This document shows, piece after piece, positions 52,657-64,000 of a stretch of DNA of 64,000 nucleotides. Source of the DNA: an uncultured Pirellulaceae bacterium (GTDB lineage Bacteria > Planctomycetota > Planctomycetia > Pirellulales > Pirellulaceae); NCBI GenBank assembly GCA_905480545.1, contig CAJQQR010000078.1, positions 1-64,000 on the forward strand, written 5' to 3'. The position numbers and the translations under genes were made by a program. The notes under the pieces were generated by a model. That model made no database searches and had not been told where the DNA came from. It was given only the letters and a program-made list of their open reading frames with translations. The first letter of the stretch is position 1. Each line of letters begins with the position of its first letter.

Positions 52657-53601
52657 TCACTCATCACGACGATTGGCTTGGCGACCAGGGCGAGCTTCAC
52701 TTTCACTAACAATATCAAGGAACAAGTCTTGCAAAGTCGTCGATGGCTTACCGTACTCAACGAGCTCACCATTATGCTTGGCAATCACATCTTTGATTTC
52801 CTGCTCAGCTTCGGCAGAAAGCCCGCCAGCCCGAATTTGGACTTCGTTTGATACTTCCAAAAGAGAATCAACGCGTCCAAGTTCCTTCAATTCACCTTGA
52901 TGAAGAATTGCAATTCGGTCGCAAACACTCTGAACGTCTGTCAACAAGTGACTGCACATCACGATCGTCTTACCCTGTTCCTTGAGTTCGATGATCATCT
53001 TTTTCATTTCATCGACTCCCAGTGGATCAAGCCCGGATGTTGGCTCATCAAGCAAAATCAAGTCGGGGTCGTTGATCAACGCTTGGGCCAAACCGATCCG
53101 ACGCGTCATTCCCTTTGAGTATTCTTTCAGCTGCCGACGCCGTGCACCGGTCAGTCCGACACGATCAATCAATGATTTCACCCGATCTCGGCGGACATTG
53201 GCCGGCATATCAAAAAGCCGACCATAGAAATCGAGTGTTTCTTCTGCGTTTAAAAATTTATAAAGGTACGATTCCTCAGGCAGGTAACCAATTCGCTCAT
53301 TCTTTTCGACGTTGGAAGCTTCTTTTCCAAGGACCAAGGCCTGACCGCCACTGGGAAAAAGCAAGCCCAGCAACAGCTTCATTGTCGTCGACTTTCCAGA
53401 ACCATTGGGACCCAGCAATCCGAAGATCTCACCTTTTTGAACTTCCAAATCCAGTGCTTTCAAAGCACGAACTTTTTGCCGCCCCCAAAAGTCCCGGTAA
53501 ACCTTGGAAAGGTTTTTTGTCTCAATAACGATGTTTGAACTGTCATCGCCGAATCGCCGTGTTTTTTCTGGCAAGGATGCTGTGGCTTTTTCTTCGCTCA
53601 T
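52657..53601 (-). CDS. ABC transporter ATP-binding protein
   Basis: The 314-residue ATPase has Walker [10 protein letters not shown] (64-72), a Q-loop near [13 protein letters not shown], the signature [15 protein letters not shown], Walker [14 protein letters not shown] and a switch His in [12 protein letters not shown]. It belongs to the DrrA/CcmA-like group that pairs with ABC-2 permeases. It is the first gene of the minus-strand operon, followed after 124 bases by the permease and then the membrane-anchored partner. It should energise that exporter. The C-terminus extends beyond the core with a short Arg-rich end ([10 protein letters not shown]). Confidence 0.9.
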   Translation of the reverse strand: MSEEKATASLPEKTRRFGDDSSNIVIETKNLSKVYRDFWGRQKVRALKALDLEVQKGEIFGLLGPNGSGKSTTMKLLLGLLFPSGGQALVLGKEASNVEKNERIGYLPEESYLYKFLNAEETLDFYGRLFDMPANVRRDRVKSLIDRVGLTGARRRQLKEYSKGMTRRIGLAQALINDPDLILLDEPTSGLDPLGVDEMKKMIIELKEQGKTIVMCSHLLTDVQSVCDRIAILHQGELKELGRVDSLLEVSNEVQIRAGGLSAEAEQEIKDVIAKHNGELVEYGKPSTTLQDLFLDIVSESEARPGRQANRRDE

Positions 53602-54040
53602 TGATGAATTCTCAGCGGAATCTACGTAAAATAGGGTCGGGATGCGTGGGGTATGTGAACGCGATCGTTCTTTCCCTCGAAAATAAGAGACAATGAATCA
53701 GGATTTCGAAGGAGTCAAAAAGATTTCTAGGTCTATGGAATTACGATTTGCATTCATTAAAGGTTCAAAATGCCGTCAATACAGGACGATTTCGTTGGCA
53801 ACCGATGACAAGAATCCATGAAAATCGATCTGTAGATTCGCAAATGTCTGAAACGACTTGTCATTAAGGTTTTCACACAAATTGATTCAAACACTATAAA
53901 AACGGCTAAGCAGACAAACAAGGTAGAGAATTCCACGGTTTCAAAGTACGAGCTTTCCGAATCATCCAAAAACGCTAAAATCCGTTCAATTGATAAAAGC
54001 CTCCTAAGAAATAGTTCGGGCTTCCTGTAACGATTCCAAT
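53602..54040. other. Intergenic region between divergent ABC and folC genes, 439 bases
   Basis: Promoters for both directions should lie here. I see no gene, repeat or clear hairpin. Confidence 0.5.
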
Positions 54041-55552
54041 ATGCACCCCAAAGCGAGCGTCAGCGACGACGTTCTCCACCGCCAATTGACAACGACGACA
54101 CTTATCGAAAAAGTCTTCGGGCGGATCAATTATGAACGACGAAGCCCAATCCAGTTGGATAACGAGTTCAAGCTTGAGACGATCCAAACGTTGCTCGACC
54201 GCTTGGGAAATCCCCACCATGACCTAGACATTATCCATATCGCTGGAACCAAAGGGAAAGGTTCGACCGCCCAATTTGTATCGGCAATCGCTCACCAGCT
54301 AGGTTTTAAAACCGGCGTTTACTCTTCGCCGCATTTTGAACGCTATACCGAGCGATTCCAAATCGACGGTGCAGAGGTTTCGCTCCTCCAAATCGAAAAC
54401 GTGCTTGCCGAGGTCTTGAAGCAGGTCGAGATTCTTGATCACGAGATCGAGTCCGGCATGTCGCTGAGACCGGCAACTTTTTTCGACATCTCAACCGCAG
54501 CTGCATTTTTGCTTTTCAAAGAACACGGTGTTGATCTCGTGGCTCTTGAGGTTGGACTTGGTGGCAGGTTGGATTCGACGAATATCTGTGTTCCCATCGC
54601 ATCCATCATTACGTCGATCAGTTTCGACCACACCAAACAACTTGGTGAGACCCTCTTGGAGATCGGCACTGAAAAAGCGGGGATCATCAAACCCGGGAAG
54701 GTGGCAATTTCAGGTTGCACCCAACCCGAGATCATTGAATTGATGCGGTCCATCGCCGAAAGCAAAAATGCGACATACTTTCAACTGTCGGAGTCATTTG
54801 GAATCGAAAACGTGACCACAAATCATGGTCAAGTCACGTTTGACTACCGCGATCATGATTTCGATTCAACGGCAACCCATTCCGAGCAGAACGCGAATAT
54901 TGTTATTCGTCAAATTACGCTGAACGTCCGGGGTGAACATCAAGCGTCCAACGCCGCGCTTGCGATCAAGTCCGTTTTTGAATTTTGCAAAAGGCAGTCA
55001 TCCGGTATCGATTTCACAGATGCCAGTTCAACCGAAGCGATTCGAAATGGCTTAAACACCGTTTCGTTGAAAGGTCGTTTGGAAGTCATCTCGGAAAACC
55101 CGACCGTTATCGTCGATATGGCTCACAATGAAATTTCAATCTCAGCAATGGTCGACGCGATTGACAAAAATTGGCCCAACGAAAAACGCCAAGCTATTTT
55201 TTCTTGCTCAACAGATAAAGATCATGTTGCGATTCTAAATCGATTAAACGGCGTATTCGATCAAATTGTTTTTACCGAATTTCAGTCGAATTCACGTGCT
55301 CAATCGGGCGAGAGGTTGATCGCCACCTATGAAAAAATGACGCCGCAATTGCGAAAAACGAAATTGGTCTACCAAGAAACTCCGGAACTAGCATGGAAAT
55401 TCGCGTCAAAGAATTTTCCTAGCTCCGAATTGGGCCCCAACGATCAGGAGTTTGAGTTAACTTGCATTTGCGGCTCAATTTTCCTCGTTGGCGAAATGCT
55501 GAATTTCGTCGTCGAGGACTTGAATGAACGAAAAAAAATTGGAAGACGGTAA
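54041..55552 (+). CDS. folC: Folylpolyglutamate/dihydrofolate synthase
   Basis: The 503-residue protein has the FolC/Mur ligase P-loop HIAGTKGKGSTAQF (residues 66-79). Other FolC strings are VYSSPHFERYTERFQIDG, ALEVGLGGRLDSTN, SISFDHTKQLGETLLEIGTE and KAGIIKPGK. It attaches glutamate to folates (and possibly to dihydropteroate) using ATP. At 503 residues it is longer than the ~420-440 usual for the family; the extra lies in the N-terminal ~25 residues and a longer C-terminal part. It stands alone between non-coding gaps. Confidence 0.93.
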   Translation: MHPKASVSDDVLHRQLTTTTLIEKVFGRINYERRSPIQLDNEFKLETIQTLLDRLGNPHHDLDIIHIAGTKGKGSTAQFVSAIAHQLGFKTGVYSSPHFERYTERFQIDGAEVSLLQIENVLAEVLKQVEILDHEIESGMSLRPATFFDISTAAAFLLFKEHGVDLVALEVGLGGRLDSTNICVPIASIITSISFDHTKQLGETLLEIGTEKAGIIKPGKVAISGCTQPEIIELMRSIAESKNATYFQLSESFGIENVTTNHGQVTFDYRDHDFDSTATHSEQNANIVIRQITLNVRGEHQASNAALAIKSVFEFCKRQSSGIDFTDASSTEAIRNGLNTVSLKGRLEVISENPTVIVDMAHNEISISAMVDAIDKNWPNEKRQAIFSCSTDKDHVAILNRLNGVFDQIVFTEFQSNSRAQSGERLIATYEKMTPQLRKTKLVYQETPELAWKFASKNFPSSELGPNDQEFELTCICGSIFLVGEMLNFVVEDLNERKKIGRR

Positions 55553-55688
55553 ACTTGAATCACGGCCGATGGAAAAATCCGCTGGGGGTATTCAAGTTTG
55601 GTTTCTACCCTAACGGGGAATAGCGCTAATAGGGAATGGCGCTGACACACGAATGGCTTCGTCTACCGGGTGCTTTCTACCCATTTAT

Positions 55689-56357
55689 TTATTGCGTGAA
55701 AAGATAATTCGGAATTCGCTCGCGAACTTCCATCAGGCGATTCAAATTCGAGACAATCTCCTCGGGCTTAAGACAGCGATCGTAGAAAAAGGTCAAGCAA
55801 TGGTTTTCGATCTCGATATCAAGGTCTCTGTGATCCAGCAGGTAATCGATCATGCGTGCATTGCAAACATCATACGCAAATTTTTTGTCGGTAGATCGCA
55901 CGCAAAAACTGCGTGAAAATTCGGCCGATTCGAAATCGATATCATCGTATCCAAAAAACTGTGCGAACTTGGATAGCCAATTTTCGTGAGTAATCACCAA
56001 CTCGGGGCATCTCAGATTCATCTGCATGATGAAAAACGAAAAATAATGATGATGGGTTTTACGCCGCCCTTTTGAGTCGGTTGTATGTGTTTCATAGTGG
56101 TAGTCAAACAAGCAAACATCATGCCCGCGATACTCACCGGAAATCACGTTGTAGCCATATCGATTCGACCCCATGGTCAGTTTATTCAGGAAGGGATATT
56201 GCTCGTCAAATGAATCATTCTTGCCACTGAAATAGGTCATTCCCAAAGTGTTAGCAATCGATGCAAACGCTTCGCGACGGACCTTCGCAAGGTGTGCCGA
56301 ATACAACATGCCGCCAACAACGGCTGCAATTCCCAAAATCACAACTATCCAAATCAA
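55689..56357 (-). CDS. Membrane-anchored hypothetical protein
   Basis: The 222-residue protein starts with a membrane span (MIWIVVILGIAAVVGGMLY). The rest is soluble-like, with SIANTLGMTYFSGKND, a segment GSNRYGYNVISGEYRGHDVC, then FDYHYETHTTDSKGRRKTHH and later CPELVITHENWLSKFAQFFG. I recognise this layout as a common membrane-anchored bacterial family without known function. Genome context gives no clue. It has no lipoprotein or signal-cleavage site. Confidence 0.65.
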   Translation of the reverse strand: MIWIVVILGIAAVVGGMLYSAHLAKVRREAFASIANTLGMTYFSGKNDSFDEQYPFLNKLTMGSNRYGYNVISGEYRGHDVCLFDYHYETHTTDSKGRRKTHHHYFSFFIMQMNLRCPELVITHENWLSKFAQFFGYDDIDFESAEFSRSFCVRSTDKKFAYDVCNARMIDYLLDHRDLDIEIENHCLTFFYDRCLKPEEIVSNLNRLMEVRERIPNYLFTQ

Positions 56358-56573
56358 ACCGTTTTTCCTTGAGATGTTTGTCGACGATCACTCTAATCCA
56401 CTGAGGTCAACGCGATTTCAGTTTTTGTGATCGCCGAATCGTCTCTTTATTCGAAAACGAGGCTACTTTATTGCTTGTTTTGTTCAATGCACACGTCGTT
56501 TGTTTCCATTCCTCGATTGTCCTGCCGGCCATTTGGACTTTGACATTGACCATCATGTCAATCCACTTTCGAA

Positions 56574-57686
56574 CTAAACTGCGATAGAACGGTTATCGAT
56601 GATAGGCAGTCCTTGAGACTTTAATATTTTTCCTGCGATGGCCGCAGAGCCTAATTGACTGGCCATTTGTCTTTCATTTTCGAAAAGCGGAATCGTCCAG
56701 AGTAAATTGACTTCCTCACCCATGACGTCAGGAATTGAAACGACTTGGCTCGAGTCAGGTAGCTGATTCTGATTCCATAATAAGATTGACGAAAAGTCGG
56801 GTAGATGATCTGTCTTTAAAAAAAGGTCGCACGTGATGGTGTGCCCACTAGCTAAAAAAGTCAACTGCTGCCAAGGCATTGCGACTTGGCCGCTCAAATA
56901 ACCTAAAAACGCAGCAAGTGTCGGCTCTGGTACATCTTTGGAGAACGAGCAACCAAGTTCTATCCGACGAACGGTATTTGGATTTTCGAAGTAAAGTTCG
57001 GCTTGAGGTTGCGGGCAAAGCGAAACGCCCAAGGTCATGAAAATGATCCGATCGTCACAATCGAATCGGACGATCGCTTTGGGTGGCCACTGCCCATTAT
57101 CGATTGCGTAATATTTCGAATGGGTCCCAAACGCTTTTTCGTAAGCTGCAAAGAGTTTGGGTTCTTCCAACAACCAGGGCGAATCGTCGGTTTCCCATGA
57201 ACTCCAATACTGATCCGCGCTGGCAATCCTTTGATTGATCGCTCTGGGATCGGACAACTCAATGCAGAGGGGCGAAACACCAATGCAGTCGCGTGCGTAT
57301 CCACTAAGCTCCAAGTTATTTTCACCGATTTGAGTTCCACTCCAGGGCGGAATGACCGACAGAAATTCATCTCCATGCATTAGCGCTGCACCGTCGCCAC
57401 TTTCGAACCAAACGATCCGCAATTCGGATTCAATCAGCTTCGGTTGGCCGTCTGGGAATTTGCAAAATCGCTCAGGTAGAATCGGTGCAAGGCCTTGCTT
57501 CATCCGTTCTTTGTCGAACGTTTCGGGTGCTTTGCAAAAGTTACGAATCCAACACGACTTCATGTCATATTTTTGTTTACCGGTTGGACGCAAATAAAAA
57601 TAAGCCACGTCATCGTCTTGCTCAATAACCGCTTCGAGGCTGTCGTAAGGCGAGTTCTCGGCAAAGACTAATTCGGTTTCGTTCAT
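56574..57686 (-). CDS. Suppressor-of-fused-like domain protein
   Basis: The 370-residue protein is cytoplasmic. Its C-terminal half (~195-350) has the pattern of the suppressor of fused (SUFU) domain seen in bacteria: FMTLGVSLCPQPQAELYFEN, SGHTITCDLF, LLWNQNQLPDSSQVVSIPDV and LLWTIPLFENERQMASQLG. The N-terminal part has no family signature I know. In bacteria SUFU domains are frequently immunity proteins to polymorphic toxins, but no toxin gene is adjacent, so I would not assume that role. Confidence 0.6.
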   Translation of the reverse strand: MNETELVFAENSPYDSLEAVIEQDDDVAYFYLRPTGKQKYDMKSCWIRNFCKAPETFDKERMKQGLAPILPERFCKFPDGQPKLIESELRIVWFESGDGAALMHGDEFLSVIPPWSGTQIGENNLELSGYARDCIGVSPLCIELSDPRAINQRIASADQYWSSWETDDSPWLLEEPKLFAAYEKAFGTHSKYYAIDNGQWPPKAIVRFDCDDRIIFMTLGVSLCPQPQAELYFENPNTVRRIELGCSFSKDVPEPTLAAFLGYLSGQVAMPWQQLTFLASGHTITCDLFLKTDHLPDFSSILLWNQNQLPDSSQVVSIPDVMGEEVNLLWTIPLFENERQMASQLGSAAIAGKILKSQGLPIIDNRSIAV

Positions 57687-57806
57687 CGAGTGAATTACTT
57701 TTTGACAGATGTGAACGGTTGGGATTTCTAAAACAATAAGTTTATGGCCGAGAAGCCCGTTGATTCATGAACCCGAATGGAGATGATTTCGTGTCACAAC
57801 CATGCA

Positions 57807-57844
57807 AAAAACGCGGAAGCAACTTATGTCGGCTTCCGCGTTTT
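57807..57844 (-). terminator. Rho-independent terminator after enolase
   Basis: AAACGCGGAAGC and GCTTCCGCGTTT pair around an 11-base loop. The minus strand ends in six T. It lies 80 bases beyond the enolase stop. Confidence 0.85.
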
Positions 57845-57923
57845 ATCTTATTCGAAATTGCATGGTCTGTGAGCGAGGCTGAATCTTAGCAACGCTCCTC
57901 TAGGCCGTCATACTCCGATCAAA

Positions 57924-60006
<2,083 letters not shown>

Positions 60007-60088
60007 GAAACGCGATCATTCCTCCAATCACGGTACGCGAAAAAGTCATCCGATTTCTCCAAAAGATAATTATTAAATAAAGTCATTT

Positions 60089-61000
60089 ATGGTCGCAAAA
60101 CAAACCGTTTCTTTTCTAACTAAACGCTTCAGAGAAGTTGGTCTCGAACCGGATTCTCGACATGGTCAAAACTTTCTAATTGACATGAACCTGCTCAACT
60201 TGCTGGTTGATTCAGGCAATATTGAATCCAATGATTTGGTTCTGGAAATCGGAACTGGAACCGGATCATTAACATCGCTGATGGCACCACGGGCTGCCCA
60301 TGTCATTACCGTAGAGATCGATACGCATTTGCATCAACTTGCGCGCGAGGAGTTGGAGGAATTTGACAATATCACGATGGTGCAAAATGACGCGCTGCGG
60401 AACAAGAATAACTTCAGTCCGATCGTCCTGAGCACCATCAAGGAGAAGTTTGAATCGATTCCAAATTGCCGATTCAAATTGGTTGCCAACCTGCCCTACA
60501 ACGTTGCCACGCCTATCATTTCGAATTTGCTACTGACGGAAATCTTGCCGACGTCGATGACCGTTACAATTCAAAAAGAGTTGGCGGACCGAATTGTTGC
60601 CGTACCCAGAACCAAGGATTACAGCGCGTTGAGTATTTGGATGCAGAGCCTGTGCGATTGCCGAATCGTCCGAGTGCTTGGACCATCCGTTTTTTGGCCG
60701 CGACCCAAAGTCCATTCTGCAATCATTCATTTGGAGCATTCTCTTGAAAAACGCAGTCGCATTCATGATGTGCCGTTTTACCACGAGTTCGTACGCTCAC
60801 TTTTCTTTCATCGGCGAAAGTTCTTGCGCAGCGTAGTAATCAGCTCTTTCAAGGGGCAGCTTGACAAACCGGATGTCGACGATGTGTTGGACCGATTAGA
60901 ACTTGGGCCACAAACACGCGCCGAAGAGTTGCCCGTTGAACGCATTTTGGAATTGAGCGAAGGCATGCGTCTCAAGCTTCAAGAAGTTGAATCTCGATGA
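60089..61000 (+). CDS. rsmA: 16S rRNA dimethyladenosine transferase
   Basis: The 303-residue enzyme (KsgA) methylates two adjacent adenines in the 3' hairpin of 16S rRNA. It has QNFLIDMNLLNLLV, SAM motif I VLEIGTGTGSLT (51-62), the motif IV NLPYNVATPI (134-143), and C-terminal SVFWPRPKVHSAIIHL with RSLFFHRRKFLRS. These are the usual family landmarks and order. The start is the ATG at 60089. It is probably co-transcribed with ribE, which ends 82 bases upstream. Confidence 0.95.
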   Translation: MVAKQTVSFLTKRFREVGLEPDSRHGQNFLIDMNLLNLLVDSGNIESNDLVLEIGTGTGSLTSLMAPRAAHVITVEIDTHLHQLAREELEEFDNITMVQNDALRNKNNFSPIVLSTIKEKFESIPNCRFKLVANLPYNVATPIISNLLLTEILPTSMTVTIQKELADRIVAVPRTKDYSALSIWMQSLCDCRIVRVLGPSVFWPRPKVHSAIIHLEHSLEKRSRIHDVPFYHEFVRSLFFHRRKFLRSVVISSFKGQLDKPDVDDVLDRLELGPQTRAEELPVERILELSEGMRLKLQEVESR

Positions 61001-61167
61001 CAGAAAATTGGCGACCGATTAGGACTAGAGTATCAGTGCGTTAAATAAAAACTTTTTTTGGCGCCCCCTGGTGTCATCAGGCTGATGTGAGCGGGTAACC
61101 CACTGGACGTTGCACGCATAGATTCCAAGCAGGTCGTGACGTCACTAAGGTCCTATTTCTAATTCCT

Positions 61168-63345
61168 TCACTCGATGTCAAATTTTTCAACTTCCGGGGT
61201 GGGGTCAAAGTTGCCCGCCGTATCATAGGCTCGGGCACGAAACGAATAAGAACCGGCGGCCAAATGCGGTGTTAGAAAAAACCATTGGTCGGCATCGTTG
61301 GTTTCCGTATCAATCGGAGTATTTTTGGCCACCCAATTATCACCATCAAAACATTCTCCCGTTACTAGGTTTTGCAAAACCAACCGGATGTCCCGGACCT
61401 TATAATTATCTCGCGCTCGACCATTGATTCGAACTTTCCCGTTGCCCAGCTTTCGAACCTTACTGATTTTCGTGACCGGTGGAAACGCGTCGTATTGGAA
61501 TTTTTGCACGACGACTTGCCTCGTGAAACTTCCGTTGTTTGAATACGCTCGCGGTACGACGCTATAGTCAGCAGAGGTATGCAGTGGTTCGGTCGTATTG
61601 AGGGAATAGCCCCACTCCGTTTGAATCCCATTTGGGTTTTTAAGTTCAGTTTCCAGGGTGATCCGCTCCACCTGCCATCCCGTTCCATTCCAGAACTCTC
61701 CGGACGACCGTTTGCGAATGACCAAATTGACTTTATTGATGCCGCAGCTATCCTCTGCGACACCACATACCATCAACGGCTGTCCAGGTCTTGGTATGAA
61801 GTTCGCCGGCGGTTGCTCAACCGTCGCTAATGGCTCTGGCATGTTCCGCCGCAATGACATCATTCTTTTCCGATATGATTGATGCTGCTCTTCGGTCAAT
61901 GTCGATGCTTTATTTTCTAATTCCAGGGGATCTTTGGAAAGATCATAGAACTCACGAGATCCATCGGCCCATTGAGTGTAGATCGAGTCATACAGTCGCA
62001 ATTGAGAAAAAGTCGTTTTCAGCGTGTATTTGAGAAACCGTCGAGACTGCCAGTTTTCAATCAAAATCGAGTCACGCCAAGATTCTTCACTGGATGTTCG
62101 GCCTGAAGCGAGCAATGGGGCAAATGATTTCCCATCGAAAAACGGTTTCATTGGCGCACCAGCCAGTTCCAAACAGGTCGGAGCGATATCGATGTGTGCC
62201 AGAAGATGATTGGCTGTTTGGTTAGCGGGAACACCTGGACCGCTAATGATCATGGGAACATGGGAAGACATTGTCATCGTGTTCCCTTTACCACTGATGC
62301 GATGCTGTCCGAGTGAATAACCGTTGTCCGACGTCACCATGATATAGGTGTTGTCGTAACGCCCCGTAACCTTGAGAGACGCTACGATCGCTGCGATTGC
62401 CTTGTCGACCGATTTGGTTGCAAGCATCCTTTTACGATAATCCCGCCTAAGTCTTTCTTTGATCTTCTCCGACAACTGTAGCAATTGACTGTAGGCTGGC
62501 GGTTTATCGAGAATGTCAGCTTCGTCGAAATCTTCGGCTATTGGCGGAGAAATATCCGGCCAAGTATCCATGTTGGCAGTGTCGATCATGCCACCATTCG
62601 CTTTTCCTTCTGTATGAGGACCAAATGGAGAAAAATACACAAACAACGGCTGGGCCGTATCTTTATGATCTCGAATCAGGCGGGCGACGTCTGCAGCTTC
62701 AGCATTGGTTCGATAAACACCCTCAGGAAGAGTTTCACCGGCACCATTAGGATTGGTCCTATTTGTGAATCTCGTTGTGAGATAATAACGAGATCCTTGT
62801 GACCGGTAGTAATCGTCCCAACCGGCTGGAATTCCAGATCTGCCATCAATTTGGTTGATGTGCTTCCCCACGAACATCGTTCGATAACCAGCGTCTTTCA
62901 TCCATCGACCAAAATCATCATCGTAGTATCCCTTCTCAATAAACGTCTTGAAGTCCCCTCCGAACCCCCGCGTCTCAACCGTTCCAGAAATGTTTGTTCG
63001 ATGTCCTAATGCATGTGCATATTGCCCACGAAGCAAACAGGCACGTGATGGTCCACAAAGTGGTGTTGTCACATGAAAGTTAGTGAACGTTAAGCCTGTT
63101 TTGGCGATTGAATCAATGGCTGGGAATCGCGAGGCCAGAACCTCAGGTCGAAACATCTCCCGATCCGCATCGTCGAGATTGATCAATACGATATTAGGGC
63201 GTGTCAGCGGGGTTTTTGGCGCGGTGGAGTTTGCAATGCTTATGGGCGTTTCGATTGCAAATGCATCGACTAGTAGAAAAACCAGCCAGCAATGACAAAT
63301 CGCTGCAGCGAGTATTGTATTTTTGATTAAGGAAAAACGTGACAT
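61168..63345 (-). CDS. Sulfatase with C-terminal accessory domain
   Basis: The 725-residue protein has an N-terminal signal (residues ~10-30), and a sulfatase domain with metal ligands D58 and D59 (LINLDDADREMF). The active site is LCGPSRACLLRGQ, whose Cys97 should be converted to formylglycine by a sulfatase-maturing enzyme. GYRTMFVGKHINQ and TSDNGYSLGQH follow in the normal order. From ~500 on there are Ig-like beta-rich segments with repeated GxGKVRINGRARDNYKVRDI style. The substrate is likely a sulphated polysaccharide. No maturase gene is nearby. Confidence 0.9.
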   Translation of the reverse strand: MSRFSLIKNTILAAAICHCWLVFLLVDAFAIETPISIANSTAPKTPLTRPNIVLINLDDADREMFRPEVLASRFPAIDSIAKTGLTFTNFHVTTPLCGPSRACLLRGQYAHALGHRTNISGTVETRGFGGDFKTFIEKGYYDDDFGRWMKDAGYRTMFVGKHINQIDGRSGIPAGWDDYYRSQGSRYYLTTRFTNRTNPNGAGETLPEGVYRTNAEAADVARLIRDHKDTAQPLFVYFSPFGPHTEGKANGGMIDTANMDTWPDISPPIAEDFDEADILDKPPAYSQLLQLSEKIKERLRRDYRKRMLATKSVDKAIAAIVASLKVTGRYDNTYIMVTSDNGYSLGQHRISGKGNTMTMSSHVPMIISGPGVPANQTANHLLAHIDIAPTCLELAGAPMKPFFDGKSFAPLLASGRTSSEESWRDSILIENWQSRRFLKYTLKTTFSQLRLYDSIYTQWADGSREFYDLSKDPLELENKASTLTEEQHQSYRKRMMSLRRNMPEPLATVEQPPANFIPRPGQPLMVCGVAEDSCGINKVNLVIRKRSSGEFWNGTGWQVERITLETELKNPNGIQTEWGYSLNTTEPLHTSADYSVVPRAYSNNGSFTRQVVVQKFQYDAFPPVTKISKVRKLGNGKVRINGRARDNYKVRDIRLVLQNLVTGECFDGDNWVAKNTPIDTETNDADQWFFLTPHLAAGSYSFRARAYDTAGNFDPTPEVEKFDIE

Positions 63346-63574
63346 TGCTTACATGGGTAACAGAAAGCTTAACGAAGATTCCGTTCGTGATAACTTGTGT
63401 CTCCCTACACCGATGATTCTCTCTATCTAAAGCGACATTTCATATCACGCGTTTTAAGGTATTTTTATTTGAACGATGTTATCGATTTTGACGCACTCAA
63501 CTTCCTCTATTGGATTTGCTAGAGAGCTGTTTTGATATCATTCGCTTTTGAAATCCAGAAAATTTCGCTAGAAA

Positions 63575-64000
63575 ATGAAGGCCATGGACCCCAAAACGGC
63601 AATGCAGTTACTTGAATACAATCGAATCGCTTGGAATAGACAGGTTGAAACGAAGAATCAGTGGACCCAACCGGTTACTTCTGAAACGATTGCTGCGGCA
63701 CGAAAGGGCGATTGGAGTATTGTTTTGACGCCTGAGAAACCGGTTCCACGTGATTGGTTTCCGCCGCTTAATGGCCTGGCAACACTTTGTCTTGCGAGCG
63801 GCGGGGGACAACAGGGTCCCATTTTGGCCGCTGCAGGAGCCGAGGTCACCGTTTATGACAATTCAGAAATGCAGTTGGCTCAAGACCGTTTCGTCGCGGA
63901 CCGAGATGGACTGTCAATCGCGACCCTTCAGGGAGACATGGCAAATCTCGATCAGATCGCTGATGAATTTTTTGATCTGATCGTGCATCCATGCTCGAAT
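63575..64000 (+). CDS. Class I SAM-dependent methyltransferase, cut by the window end
   Basis: The frame runs from ATG at 63575 (or 63584) to the window edge with no stop, giving 142 visible residues. [19 protein letters not shown] is followed by [19 protein letters not shown], then SAM motif [21 protein letters not shown], then [15 protein letters not shown] and [11 protein letters not shown] at the edge. This is the N-terminal part of a class I methyltransferase common in bacteria. The remaining half, including the C-terminus, lies outside. Nothing in the visible part shows the substrate. Confidence 0.85.
   Translation, partial: MKAMDPKTAMQLLEYNRIAWNRQVETKNQWTQPVTSETIAAARKGDWSIVLTPEKPVPRDWFPPLNGLATLCLASGGGQQGPILAAAGAEVTVYDNSEMQLAQDRFVADRDGLSIATLQGDMANLDQIADEFFDLIVHPCSN

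Noticed and set aside
63575-64000. The methyltransferase at the window end as the intact copy of the remnant at 5235
   Set aside because: The visible N-terminal half belongs to a different methyltransferase type from the C-terminus seen in the remnant; the overlapping parts cannot be compared.

Overview
The window looks like a chromosome segment from a marine-type planctomycete, most likely a member of the Pirellulaceae of moderate GC content. The evidence is a pair of DUF1549/DUF1553 and DUF1501 genes (plus a second DUF1501 gene), a planctomycete-style large ECF sigma factor, a secreted Gly/Cys-rich lipoprotein, a sulfatase, many long intergenic spaces, and frequent TTG starts. I found no rRNA, tRNA, insertion sequence, prophage or CRISPR array. 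This is an observation from reading; no tRNA scan was run.

Layout. 1-6.6 kb: a small membrane protein, a DinB-like protein, a DUF368 polyprenyl-phosphate transporter, a TIM-barrel sugar isomerase, a Tat-exported DUF1501 protein, a decayed methyltransferase remnant and a UbiA prenyltransferase. 7.2-12.7 kb: a tightly coupled three-gene operon of a giant ExbB/MotA-like channel protein and two single-pass ExbD-like proteins. 13-18.3 kb: a protein with two AP2-like domains, a Gly-rich lipoprotein, and the DUF1549/DUF1553-DUF1501 pair. 18.7-28.4 kb: an EIIA-bicarbonate transporter fusion, a Xer-type recombinase with its small partner gene, serine dehydratase, a VOC protein, an ECF sigma factor, a response regulator fused to an RsbW-like ATPase, and a ketose 3-epimerase. 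28.5-35.7 kb: two divergent OprP-type porins, a Cys-rich secreted protein and pstCAB, which looks like a phosphate-acquisition neighbourhood without pstS or phoU. 36-43.2 kb: thymidine phosphorylase (apparently with an ATT start), a beta-propeller protein, VOC, exported isochorismatase-like, ABM and aldose epimerase genes. 43.5-46.6 kb: an ECF sigma, anti-sigma-like and PDZ protein operon. 46.6-53.6 kb: a GH13 sugar phosphorylase and an ABC transporter operon. 54-64 kb: housekeeping genes (folC, eno, ribE, rsmA), two hypothetical genes, a sulfatase, and the start of a methyltransferase cut by the window end.

The strongest candidate for an undescribed system is the 7224-12741 operon. It resembles the motor half of ExbB/ExbD, MotA/MotB or ZorA/ZorB complexes, with a tail of roughly 600 residues on the channel subunit and what appear to be three copies of one C-terminal module spread over two partner proteins. 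Other unusual items are the EIIA-SLC4 fusion, the lipoprotein isochorismatase, the two-domain AP2 protein, the probable ATT start of thymidine phosphorylase, and several in-frame short tandem duplications within coding regions.
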